From: QQUD01 sp039029915
GTDB taxonomy: Bacteria > Chloroflexota > Anaerolineae > Promineifilales > Promineifilaceae
DNA: 8,575 nucleotides
NCBI GenBank assembly: GCA_039029915.1
Contig: JBCCFD010000355.1
Location: forward strand, 1 to 8,575
Direction: 5' to 3'
The notes under the pieces are model-generated. The model ran no database searches, had not been told where the DNA came from, and saw nothing but the letters and a program-made list of their open reading frames with translations. A program made the position numbers and the translations under genes. This document shows positions 1 through 5,726 of this stretch, one piece after another. Each line of letters starts with the position of its first letter. Position 1 is the first letter of the stretch.

Positions 1-237
1 CAAAAGTTTGTCACTTTTAAGCAAATCATGGGGGATGGTAAACGGCCGTTCAAACGTCCAATCCGTTTCTCCTACCCAAAAAGCGGCTACTTCTTGGTCA
101 CGATAATATGGATCGGCAATAAGGCCAGCCTGCAGCAGTGCCGTGTGCACATTCCCTGGCACCTGAGCCGGAATCGGTTCAATCTCCCCACCGCTCAGTT
201 GCCACTCACCGTTCAATGAAAATTGCTGAATCATCAT
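1..237 (-). CDS. Beta-mannosidase (GH2), N-terminal fragment, runs off left edge
   Basis: The first 79 residues of a glycoside hydrolase family 2 beta-mannosidase, which removes terminal beta-linked mannose from oligosaccharides. Only the start of the N-terminal sugar-binding (jelly-roll) domain is present. The diagnostic stretches are LNGEWQL (residues 8-14), VPGNVHTALLQAGLIADPYY (28-47), and WVGETDW with TFERPF (54-66). They match the VPG-VH-L-I-DPYY and W-TY-F pattern at the start of animal and bacterial beta-mannosidases. The catalytic glutamates lie outside the window. The ATG at 237 directly follows the methyltransferase TAG (TAGATGATG), and a GGAG sits 9 nt upstream inside that gene, so translation is probably coupled. 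A second in-frame ATG at 234 is an alternative start. No signal peptide is seen, so the enzyme is probably cytoplasmic and acts on imported oligosaccharides. The family call is strong; the exact substrate is inferred. Confidence 0.86.
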   Translation of the reverse strand, partial: MMIQQFSLNGEWQLSGGEIEPIPAQVPGNVHTALLQAGLIADPYYRDQEVAAFWVGETDWTFERPFTIPHDLLKSDKLL

Positions 238-864
238 CTATTGTCGCTCCATCACCAGATACATCGCGGTGGCACCCTCATCTAAAATATACGGCTTTTC
301 AGACTCAACAAGCAGCTTAATTTCACCAGCCGACACTAAAGAATGAACGTGGGCTTGATAGCCCGATGGCTCATAATAGGGATTCCGCACAGAAATCACC
401 ACGATGCCGCCAGATCGGGTTAACCGTAACATTTCATCAAGGGCAGACGTTCCCACATGAATACCAAGAATGCCAATCGAAATAACTGCACCATACTGTT
501 CTAAGACGGATGTAAACGGTTGATTGATATCCCCTTGGCACAGTGTTTCATAAAGACCAGACTCACGGGCAATGTTTAGCATGCCTTGTGACAGGTCAAT
601 CCCATCCATTTTAGAAAACCCCCGCTCGGCTAGCTGTATACCCACTAATCCTGTGCCGCACCCTACATCTAAAATCGGGGTTCTTTGTCCTTCGAGATGG
701 TCTGCCAAAAGCTGTGCCCCAATAGCTGGTGCTACATAAGAAAGTCCATCAAGATATGCATCATAGCTATCTGCCCAATCGTTGTAGAGCGCTTCCAGTT
801 CATCTGCTGATTCCGCATTAATTGCACGCCGCACCATTTCAGCTTGTTTAGGATCGTGTGTCAT
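238..864 (-). CDS. Class I SAM-dependent methyltransferase
   Basis: A 208-residue soluble methyltransferase with a Rossmann-like fold. Motif I is ILDVGCGTG (residues 64-72), which binds the SAM methionine and amino groups. The acidic residue that contacts the ribose is D90 in MDGIDLS. A later strand, GGIVVISVRNPYY (about 152-164), matches the post-motif region. The N-terminal YNDWADSYDAYL (27-38) is the usual entry helix of small-molecule methyltransferases resembling the Methyltransf_11/25 and WBSCR27 groups. The substrate cannot be read from the sequence. The ATG has an AAGGAG 7 nt upstream, and that site overlaps the stop codon of the phosphatase gene, with a gap of 10 bp. It therefore appears to be co-transcribed with the partner-switching genes and abuts the beta-mannosidase gene. 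Fold confidence is high; its role in the operon is unknown. Confidence 0.88.
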   Translation of the reverse strand: MTHDPKQAEMVRRAINAESADELEALYNDWADSYDAYLDGLSYVAPAIGAQLLADHLEGQRTPILDVGCGTGLVGIQLAERGFSKMDGIDLSQGMLNIARESGLYETLCQGDINQPFTSVLEQYGAVISIGILGIHVGTSALDEMLRLTRSGGIVVISVRNPYYEPSGYQAHVHSLVSAGEIKLLVESEKPYILDEGATAMYLVMERQ

Positions 865-874
865 TTTGGTCTCC

Positions 875-1984
875 TTACGACTCCCGCTTAATAACGACCA
901 GTGTCATGTCATCAGATTGAGGCGTGCCTTGCGTAAATTGGTCAACGGCCGTTTCAATCGCAATCGCAATATCAGCCGCGTTTTTATATTTAGCCAAAAC
1001 GGCCGTTTCCAGTAGCCGATCATCCCCAAAGAATTCCCCCGTCTGATTACGGGCTTCAGTTACCCCATCGGTAAAAAATAGCAAAAAATCACCGGGTTCA
1101 ATCTTGAATTTTTTTTCAACCGGCTGAATTTCATCAAACGCACCCAAAATGACGCCCGGCACAACAAGCGTCTCCACATCATCCCGGCTAGCTTTGACCC
1201 ACAGCGGCCACTCATGTCCAGCGTTTGCCATAGTGAGTTCATTCGTCCCGAAATTAAGCTGAGCCGCCACACTGCTTAAAAAAAGGGCAGAGCCTGTATC
1301 ACGAACCACAGACTGATTGGTTAATTTCAAAATATCAGCGGGGGATCGCTCATCAATGCACAATGTCCGCATGACGGAGCGCATCGAGGCCATAAATATT
1401 GCCGCAGGTACCCCCTTTCCGGTCACATCCGACACGGTCATCGTGAGCAAATTTGGATCACTGGGAGACTCAATAAAATCATAATAATCCCCCCCAACCT
1501 GTCTTGCCGCCCGATAAACGGTAGCAAACTGCCAGCCCGCTCTTTGCGGATTAACTTTAGGTAAGAGGCTGAGCTGAATTTCGCGTCCAATTGCCAACTC
1601 TTCCTCAAGCCGCTGTCGTTTCATCTCCTCATTAATCATCCGACGGATGCGTTTAGACATGATTCGCATAACGTCTACACCAAAGTGCGGATATTGGCTT
1701 GCTAAATCGCTAAACAATGCCTCATCAATAATCACAATTTTGCAATCCGTCACGGCTCTGGCGTCTGCGCTGCGGGGGAAAGAATCGACAAGCGCCATTT
1801 CTCCAAAAATGGCGCCGTTCGTTAATCGATCAAGAATATGGTCTGATTTTGTAATTTCAATTTCCCCATCCAGCAGAATATACATCTCCCGGCCGGGTTC
1901 ACCCTCTCGAAAGAGGGTGTGGCCTGCAGGAAAAACGACTTGATAAGCATCAAGGATTGAAATATCAAATTTCGATTTAATCAT
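875..1984 (-). CDS. Cyclic-nucleotide-binding domain fused to SpoIIE/RsbU-type PP2C phosphatase
   Basis: A 369-residue regulatory serine phosphatase. Residues about 8-115 form a cNMP-binding beta-barrel: the phosphate-binding cassette reads FGEMAL (60-65), then PRSADARA (70-77), with E62 and R71 in the positions that contact ribose and cyclic phosphate in CAP/PKA proteins. A charged helix, RRMINEEMKRQRLEEEL (114-130), leads to the RsbU-family signature EIQLSLLP (135-142). The PP2C core keeps its metal-binding acids: GGDYYD (164-169), SDVTGKG (185-191), AGHEWP (255-260), FFTDGVTEA (303-311) and SDDMTLV (357-363). By family knowledge it dephosphorylates phospho-STAS antagonists, here probably those of the two upstream genes. 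Cyclic nucleotide binding would be the input, but the ligand is not proven. The ATG overlaps the upstream STAS stop by 4 bp (ATGA), implying translational coupling. There are no membrane segments, so it is cytoplasmic. Confidence 0.93.
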   Translation of the reverse strand: MIKSKFDISILDAYQVVFPAGHTLFREGEPGREMYILLDGEIEITKSDHILDRLTNGAIFGEMALVDSFPRSADARAVTDCKIVIIDEALFSDLASQYPHFGVDVMRIMSKRIRRMINEEMKRQRLEEELAIGREIQLSLLPKVNPQRAGWQFATVYRAARQVGGDYYDFIESPSDPNLLTMTVSDVTGKGVPAAIFMASMRSVMRTLCIDERSPADILKLTNQSVVRDTGSALFLSSVAAQLNFGTNELTMANAGHEWPLWVKASRDDVETLVVPGVILGAFDEIQPVEKKFKIEPGDFLLFFTDGVTEARNQTGEFFGDDRLLETAVLAKYKNAADIAIAIETAVDQFTQGTPQSDDMTLVVIKRES

Positions 1985-2400
1985 TCACTAAAACTTTGAA
2001 TTGCGACTTTCCGCTCGCTAAATTGGGCAAATAGGTTATCAAATCCTGTCATTTTCAACGTCTTGGCAACCCGAGGCTGGGGGAAAAGTAACTTGCAATT
2101 CTGCAGGGTCGAATTTGTGTCCCCCACATCGTTGCTAATTGCATGAAGCGCCTGCCAGCCTTGTTCTGGGTTCAAGGGTGTTTTGCCCTGCATAATTAAG
2201 GCGATACTATGCAGGGAGACTAGCCCAGAGCTTGCCATAAACGGCATTTCACTCAAATCTAGAATTAAGTTGTGATGACCATCATCATAGAGATTTTGAA
2301 CTTTAGCAATGACCTCGAGATAGCACGAGGCATCCAATTCGCCAACGAGTTTTAAGATAGTAATTGGGCGGTCTGCAATTGGTTCAACTTCATATTGCAT
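1981..2400 (-). CDS. STAS-domain anti-sigma-factor antagonist (second paralogue)
   Basis: A 139-residue SpoIIAA/RsbV-like protein. The core strand-helix segment is NLILDLSEMPFMASSGL (residues 44-60). Aligned with the DSxG phosphorylation site of SpoIIAA/RsbV, the target serine is S57, but the preceding Asp is Ala (A56). The C-terminal TLKMTGFDNLFAQF matches the last STAS helix. Between the two lies an unusually long segment (about 70-102, containing LNPEQGWQALHAISND) that typical 110-residue STAS proteins lack. I chose the ATG at 2400 because AAAGGAGG lies 5 nt upstream; an in-frame ATG at 2439 would add 13 residues without a comparable site. The start lies inside the end of the kinase gene (11-bp overlap), and the stop overlaps the phosphatase start. 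Likely substrate of the kinase and phosphatase on either side. Confidence 0.9.
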   Translation of the reverse strand: MQYEVEPIADRPITILKLVGELDASCYLEVIAKVQNLYDDGHHNLILDLSEMPFMASSGLVSLHSIALIMQGKTPLNPEQGWQALHAISNDVGDTNSTLQNCKLLFPQPRVAKTLKMTGFDNLFAQFSERKVAIQSFSE

Positions 2401-2812
2401 GTGAACCTCCTTTAGTAAATATAAGTTTGTTTTTTCCATCTGGGGTTCTTAGGTATTCAAGATGGTCAACAAATTCTTGCATCATCAAAATGCCTAAACC
2501 GCCTGGTTTGCGCAACATGGGATGGACAGTAAGGTCGGGGGGAAGAGTATGTGTGGGGTCAAACAAAGGGGCATTATCAAACAAAATGACCGAGAAGACG
2601 TCGTTTTTAGCCTTCACCACGATTTCAATATCACCCAGCTGTTCTCCATAGCCATGAATAATAATATTTGTGGTTGCTTCATTCACCGCCACGATGCTGT
2701 CAGCGACAATTTCTGGATGTGCACCGAGCGCTTTGCCAGATTGTTCAATAAACTGACGCATCTGAGCCAGGTGATTTAAGGTAACGGCCGTAAACAGCAA
2801 ACGCTTTTCCAT
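2390..2812 (-). CDS. RsbW/SpoIIAB-like anti-sigma-factor serine kinase (GHKL ATPase)
   Basis: A 140-residue HATPase_c_2 protein. The N box is AVNEATTNIIIHGY (residues 42-55), with catalytic E45 and Mg-binding N49. The G1 region is LFDNAPLFDP (77-86): D79, which binds adenine, is present, but the usual glycine two residues later is A81. The G2 region, KPGGLGILMM (102-111), forms the ATP lid. Length and motif order fit free-standing RsbW-type kinases, which phosphorylate STAS antagonists and, when those are modified, bind a sigma factor or another target. No sigma factor gene is in the window, so the partner is unknown. The ATG at 2812 lies 10 bp after the upstream STAS stop with only a weak AGG site, suggesting re-initiation. 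Its 3' end overlaps the second STAS gene. Cytoplasmic. Confidence 0.91.
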   Translation of the reverse strand: MEKRLLFTAVTLNHLAQMRQFIEQSGKALGAHPEIVADSIVAVNEATTNIIIHGYGEQLGDIEIVVKAKNDVFSVILFDNAPLFDPTHTLPPDLTVHPMLRKPGGLGILMMQEFVDHLEYLRTPDGKNKLIFTKGGSHAI

Positions 2813-2822
2813 TATTTAAAAC

Positions 2823-3212
2823 CTAAAATGCTGTTTTGACCTTTGCCTCATCATCTAAAATTTCCAAGAACATATCAAAGCCTCCAACGGTTAGCGCCTT
2901 GAGGCTGTTTTTGGAAGGGTTAAGTAGTTTGAGGTGAGGTGACTTATAGGTTCCATTGGCAATGCCTTCGTGCAATTTAGATTGCTCAGATCCTAAATTC
3001 TTTTCAAGTTTTTCATAAATGGCATATATGGCGCGCAATCCCATACTGCTTATAAAAGGAACGTTTGTTAAATCTAGCAAAATATGCGTTGCACCACTGT
3101 CTAATTCTTTTTGGGCAACGTTAACAATTGGCTCTTGTTCAACAAAATCTCCCACAAGGCGAAGCCGGGTAACTGGCACTCGACCCTCAATTTGTGAAAC
3201 ATAAATCTCCAT
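2823..3212 (-). CDS. STAS-domain anti-sigma-factor antagonist (first gene of operon)
   Basis: A 129-residue STAS protein related to SpoIIAA/RsbV. HILLDLTNVPFISSMGL (residues 43-59) is the core; the aligned phosphoacceptor is S56, and the preceding Asp of the DSxG site is replaced by S55. The ending, ALTVGGFDMFLEIL, is the typical last helix. Like its paralogue at 1981-2400, it carries an extra segment of about 20 residues (roughly 70-93, with SEQSKLHEGIANG) between the central helix and the LKLLNPS strand. The ATG at 3212 is chosen because GGAAGG lies 6 nt upstream; an in-frame GTG at 3236 would add 8 residues. As the promoter-proximal gene of the minus-strand block, it is followed 10 bp later by the kinase. 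By family logic it binds that kinase when unphosphorylated. Confidence 0.9.
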   Translation of the reverse strand: MEIYVSQIEGRVPVTRLRLVGDFVEQEPIVNVAQKELDSGATHILLDLTNVPFISSMGLRAIYAIYEKLEKNLGSEQSKLHEGIANGTYKSPHLKLLNPSKNSLKALTVGGFDMFLEILDDEAKVKTAF

Positions 3213-3256
3213 GCTCAACCTTCCATTTGATATCACTCAGTTTGCGGTAGAGGATT

Positions 3257-3284
3257 ATTGTAAATCACTCTGGATTATTTGAAA
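3257..3284 (-). promoter_or_regulatory. Candidate promoter of the partner-switching operon
   Basis: Read on the minus strand, TACAAT (3262-3257) is one base from the TATAAT consensus. It is preceded, after 16 nt, by TTTCAA (3284-3279), a poor -35. Transcription would begin near 3249, giving a leader of about 37 nt before the STAS ATG. This is the only reasonable -10 seen close to the gene. The weak -35 leaves it tentative. Confidence 0.25.
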
Positions 3285-3305
3285 AAAAGCGAGTCCTTCG
3301 CTTTT
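3285..3305 (-). terminator. Weak terminator-like hairpin in the divergent intergenic region
   Basis: An 8-bp stem (AAAAGCGA paired with TCGCTTTT) with a 5-nt loop. On the minus strand it is followed by a T run (3288-3282), the shape of an intrinsic terminator. Only three pairs are G-C, so it is weak. Lying upstream of the minus operon and just before its candidate promoter, it could block antisense read-through from the MFS side. The rest of the 260-bp divergent region (3213-3472) shows no clear operator; the MFS promoter was not identified. Confidence 0.35.
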
Positions 3306-3472
3306 ACAGAATAGATCATCTCCGTTATATTACCGTGACACAACTAGTGCAGTTTTCCCGAAGTGCCTAGCAGGCTGTTTTATGTAAACAATCTGGGAAA
3401 CCGCTGAGTATTTCGTTCAACTAAATCTTATGCGAACTTTTGGAGCAAAATACCAACATTTTAGGATATTTA

Positions 3473-4813
3473 ATGAGTGAATCGCCGCCGATTGAGGCAG
3501 AAAGTTTAGATTTCAAAAAAATCTTACCCATTATTTTTATCGTTTTTGTCGACTTGATGGGATTGACAATTATTATCCCCATTATCCCTTTCTATACGCT
3601 TTCGTTTAATGCCCCGCCTGTTATGATCGGTCTGGTTAGTGCTGCTTATCCCCTCATGCAGTTGATCGGGGGACCGGTGCTGAGCTCGCTATCAGATCGA
3701 TACGGCCGTAAACCTATATTAGCCCTTGCTCAAGTTGGTACATTTTTAAGCTTAGTAATGCTTGGTTTCGCAAACGCCCTGTGGATGATCATCGCTGCCC
3801 GGCTTCTGGATGGTATCACTGGGGCAAATCTACCAACCGTGCAGGCTGCCATCGCAGACCAAACCACCGCCAAAACGCGCAGTCAGGGCTTGGGATTAAT
3901 TGGAGCAGCTTTTGGCCTTGGGTTTATTTTGGGTCCTGTGATTAGCGGTATTGCTTTAACCCTCTCAGGCAACAACTACAGTTCACCCGCCTTCGTCGCC
4001 TCTGGATTTGCCTTTTTATCGATCATTTTGACAACCTTCGTGTTTAAAGAAACACTTCCACCTGAAAAAAGGGGACAGCCAGCCGATGGCCCAAATGGCT
4101 TCTCCTTCAAGAAACTCGTTGATGGCGTTCGCGATCCAGTGATTGGGGCTTTATTTATTTTAATTTTTCTACAGCAGGTCGTCTTTTTCGCTTTTCAAAT
4201 AATGTTTGCCCCCTTCTCTCTCAACCGCCTAGGACTTAATTCAGTGGGCAACACGATCGTGTTTGTTTTCGTGGGAATGATCTCAGTCATTGTGCAAGGA
4301 GGGCTGATTGGCAAACTGACCACTCGCTTTGGTGAGCGGCGACTATTGATTTACGGGCTCGGCATTTTAGCAATCGGTTTAATTCTAGTTGGGTTTACGC
4401 CACAGCAGTCTGTTCCTTGGTATTCTGAGGAAGCGATCATTACAGAATTACAGCAGGGTCAAAGTGATACTGCTATTGACATTACAGAGCAGATTGAGCT
4501 TCTCCCCTCTGAGAATAATCAGGGCATCACGGGGTTGATATTTTTACTAATCACGATGGTGCCTATTGTAGTTGGGGCCAGCGTGCTGCAGCCCAGCGTC
4601 AACAGTTTAATTACCCAGCGCGTTAATCCGACAGAAATTGGAGCTGCTTTGGGCATTAGTGCCGCGTTTGTGAGTTTGGCAAACATTTTTGGCCCGTTAT
4701 GGGGCGGTGTGGCGTTTGATTTTATTGCACCCCAAGCGCCATTTTGGATTGGTGGTGCCGTAACGGCCGTTCTCGTTCCCTTTGCCATTCGTCGGGTAAA
4801 ATCTGCGCAGTAA
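3473..4813 (+). CDS. MFS drug/metabolite efflux transporter (DHA1/TetA-like, 12 TM)
   Basis: A 446-residue major facilitator. TM1 contains VDLMGLTIIIPIIPFY (residues 26-41), a DHA1-type start. Motif A in the TM2-TM3 loop reads SSLSDRYGRKPIL (71-83), and motif C in TM5 is GFILGPVISG (150-159), the antiporter motif of proton-driven exporters. A hydrophilic central loop (about 192-222) separates two six-helix halves. It resembles TetA-like and multidrug exporters, but the substrate is unknown. An unusual insertion (about 309-350), between what I take to be TM9 and TM10, is strongly acidic with no Lys or Arg. The ATG at 3473 follows AGGA with a 6-nt spacer; a TTG at 3440 would add 11 residues and is less convincing. 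The gene is divergent from the STAS operon and is followed by a heptad repeat tract rather than a visible hairpin terminator. Confidence 0.9.
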   Translation: MSESPPIEAESLDFKKILPIIFIVFVDLMGLTIIIPIIPFYTLSFNAPPVMIGLVSAAYPLMQLIGGPVLSSLSDRYGRKPILALAQVGTFLSLVMLGFANALWMIIAARLLDGITGANLPTVQAAIADQTTAKTRSQGLGLIGAAFGLGFILGPVISGIALTLSGNNYSSPAFVASGFAFLSIILTTFVFKETLPPEKRGQPADGPNGFSFKKLVDGVRDPVIGALFILIFLQQVVFFAFQIMFAPFSLNRLGLNSVGNTIVFVFVGMISVIVQGGLIGKLTTRFGERRLLIYGLGILAIGLILVGFTPQQSVPWYSEEAIITELQQGQSDTAIDITEQIELLPSENNQGITGLIFLLITMVPIVVGASVLQPSVNSLITQRVNPTEIGAALGISAAFVSLANIFGPLWGGVAFDFIAPQAPFWIGGAVTAVLVPFAIRRVKSAQ

Positions 4814-4815
4814 AG

Positions 4816-4864
4816 AAAGTAAAGAGTAGAGAGTAGAGAGCATAGAGAAGAGAGAAGAAAGCGA
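4816..4864 (+). repeat. Purine-rich degenerate 7-bp tandem repeat
   Basis: Seven consecutive heptamers start 2 bp after the MFS stop: AAAGTAA, AGAGTAG, AGAGTAG, AGAGCAT, AGAGAAG, AGAGAAG, AAAGCGA. The phase is kept throughout, with only point differences. It resembles the short tandemly repeated heptamers (STRR) known in cyanobacteria, though this unit is not one I recognise. It fills the first half of the 152-bp gap before the DUF971 gene. Confidence 0.7.
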
Positions 4865-4908
4865 AGCGTTTGATTGATATAAAATCTAGATACTGGAACC
4901 AAAAATTA

Positions 4909-4948
4909 TTGGGCAAGCTCGCTGTTTTGCGATGTATTACATGCCCAA
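4909..4948 (+). promoter_or_regulatory. Possible leader RNA hairpin upstream of the DUF971 gene
   Basis: TTGGGCA (4909-4915) pairs with TGCCCAA (4942-4948). Inside it, TCGC (4919-4922) pairs with GCGA (4929-4932) around a TGTTTT loop. The structure ends 5 nt before the AGGAG ribosome-binding site, so it could influence translation of the DUF971 operon. No riboswitch class is recognised, and two short arms can arise by chance. Confidence 0.25.
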
Positions 4949-4965
4949 GTCTTAGGAGTTGATTT

Positions 4966-5283
4966 TTGACCACACTAACACCGACCGGCGTTAAGGCCGA
5001 TAAAACTGAAAGAGTTGTACAGATTAGCTGGAGCGATGGCACTACCTGTTCGCTATCATTTGCTGGATTACGGGCCATTTGCCCCTGCGTAGAATGCCGT
5101 GGTGGGCACAGCCAAATGGGCAAACCTCCTGACCTAGATGTGTTACACAATACGAAAAATGAGTCGTTGACGCTTGATGAAGTAACGGCTGTTGGCAGCT
5201 ATGCCATCCAGTTTATGTGGAGCGATGGGCATTACACCGGCATTTATACGTGGGAATTTTTAAAACAGGCGTGTGAAAAATGA
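4966..5283 (+). CDS. DUF971 / GBBH-like N-terminal domain protein
   Basis: A 105-residue single-domain protein of the DUF971 family, the same fold as the N-terminal domain of gamma-butyrobetaine hydroxylase. Family marks are ISWSDGTTCSL (residues 20-30), LRAICPCVEC (35-44) with C39, C41 and C44, and a second WSDG in FMWSDGHYTGIYTWEFL (83-99). The Cys cluster suggests metal or Fe-S contact. In other bacteria the domain occurs near Mrp/ApbC-type Fe-S carriers, but no such gene is here and the biochemical role is unsettled. The start is TTG at 4966, supported by AGGAG at 4954-4958 with a 7-nt spacer; no upstream ATG fits better. Its TGA overlaps the ATG of the acetyltransferase gene (ATGA), so it is the first gene of a three-gene coupled unit. 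Confidence 0.88.
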   Translation: MTTLTPTGVKADKTERVVQISWSDGTTCSLSFAGLRAICPCVECRGGHSQMGKPPDLDVLHNTKNESLTLDEVTAVGSYAIQFMWSDGHYTGIYTWEFLKQACEK

Positions 5284-5726
5284 GCCAAGTGGAATTAAGA
5301 GAAATAACAAAAGAGACCGTACGGGACATTTTGCGACTAAAAGTAAAGCCTGAGCAGGAAAACTTTGTGGCGCCTAACGCCGTTTCGCTATCAGAAGCCT
5401 TATTTGAAGAAAAAGCGTGGTATCGGGCCATCTATGCCAATGGTGAGCCGGTGGGCTTTCTGATGCTCTTTGATAATGATGAGAATGCTGAATATTACCT
5501 CTGGCGATTTATGATTGCGGCCCCCTATCAAGGGTTTGGTTATGGTGCCGAAGCCGTGAAGCTGTTGATTGACTATGTCAAAACGCGACCAAACGCGAAA
5601 AAACTCGAATTAAGCTATGTTCCCGCTAAAGGAGGCCCAGAAAGCTTTTATCTTAAGCAAGGGTTTAAAAATACGGGGAGAGTCGAACATGGAGAAAATG
5701 TCATGGAGCTGATCTTCGAGGAATGA
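5280..5726 (+). CDS. GNAT-family N-acetyltransferase (spermidine/diamine acetyltransferase-like)
   Basis: A 148-residue GNAT protein that would transfer acetyl from acetyl-CoA to an amine. Motif A covers YYLWRFMIAAPYQGFGYGAE (residues 72-91); the Q84-G-F-G-Y-G89 segment forms the pyrophosphate-binding loop. Motif B includes SFYLKQGF (122-129), with Y124 as the likely general acid. The N-terminal arrangement (LREIT, then VKPEQENFVAPNA at 22-34, then GEPVGFLMLF) is typical of the BltD-like spermine/spermidine acetyltransferase subgroup. Polyamine specificity is an inference from that resemblance. It starts at an ATG overlapping the DUF971 stop by 4 bp and ends with another ATGA overlap onto the next gene, so all three are probably made from one mRNA. 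Confidence 0.9.
   Translation: MSQVELREITKETVRDILRLKVKPEQENFVAPNAVSLSEALFEEKAWYRAIYANGEPVGFLMLFDNDENAEYYLWRFMIAAPYQGFGYGAEAVKLLIDYVKTRPNAKKLELSYVPAKGGPESFYLKQGFKNTGRVEHGENVMELIFEE

Noticed and set aside
1647..1943. A 98-codon plus-strand open frame inside the phosphatase gene.
   Set aside because: It is antisense to the conserved cNMP-binding region, has no ribosome-binding site, and gives a low-complexity product.
3354..3400. TTTCCC/GGGAAA inverted repeat upstream of the MFS gene as a repressor site.
   Set aside because: The arms are 6 bp with a 35-bp gap and imperfect flanks, easily produced by chance.
4519..5150. Two overlapping minus-strand open frames across the end of the MFS gene, the heptad tract and the DUF971 gene.
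   Set aside because: They are antisense to well-supported genes and their sequences follow from the opposite-strand codons and the repeat.
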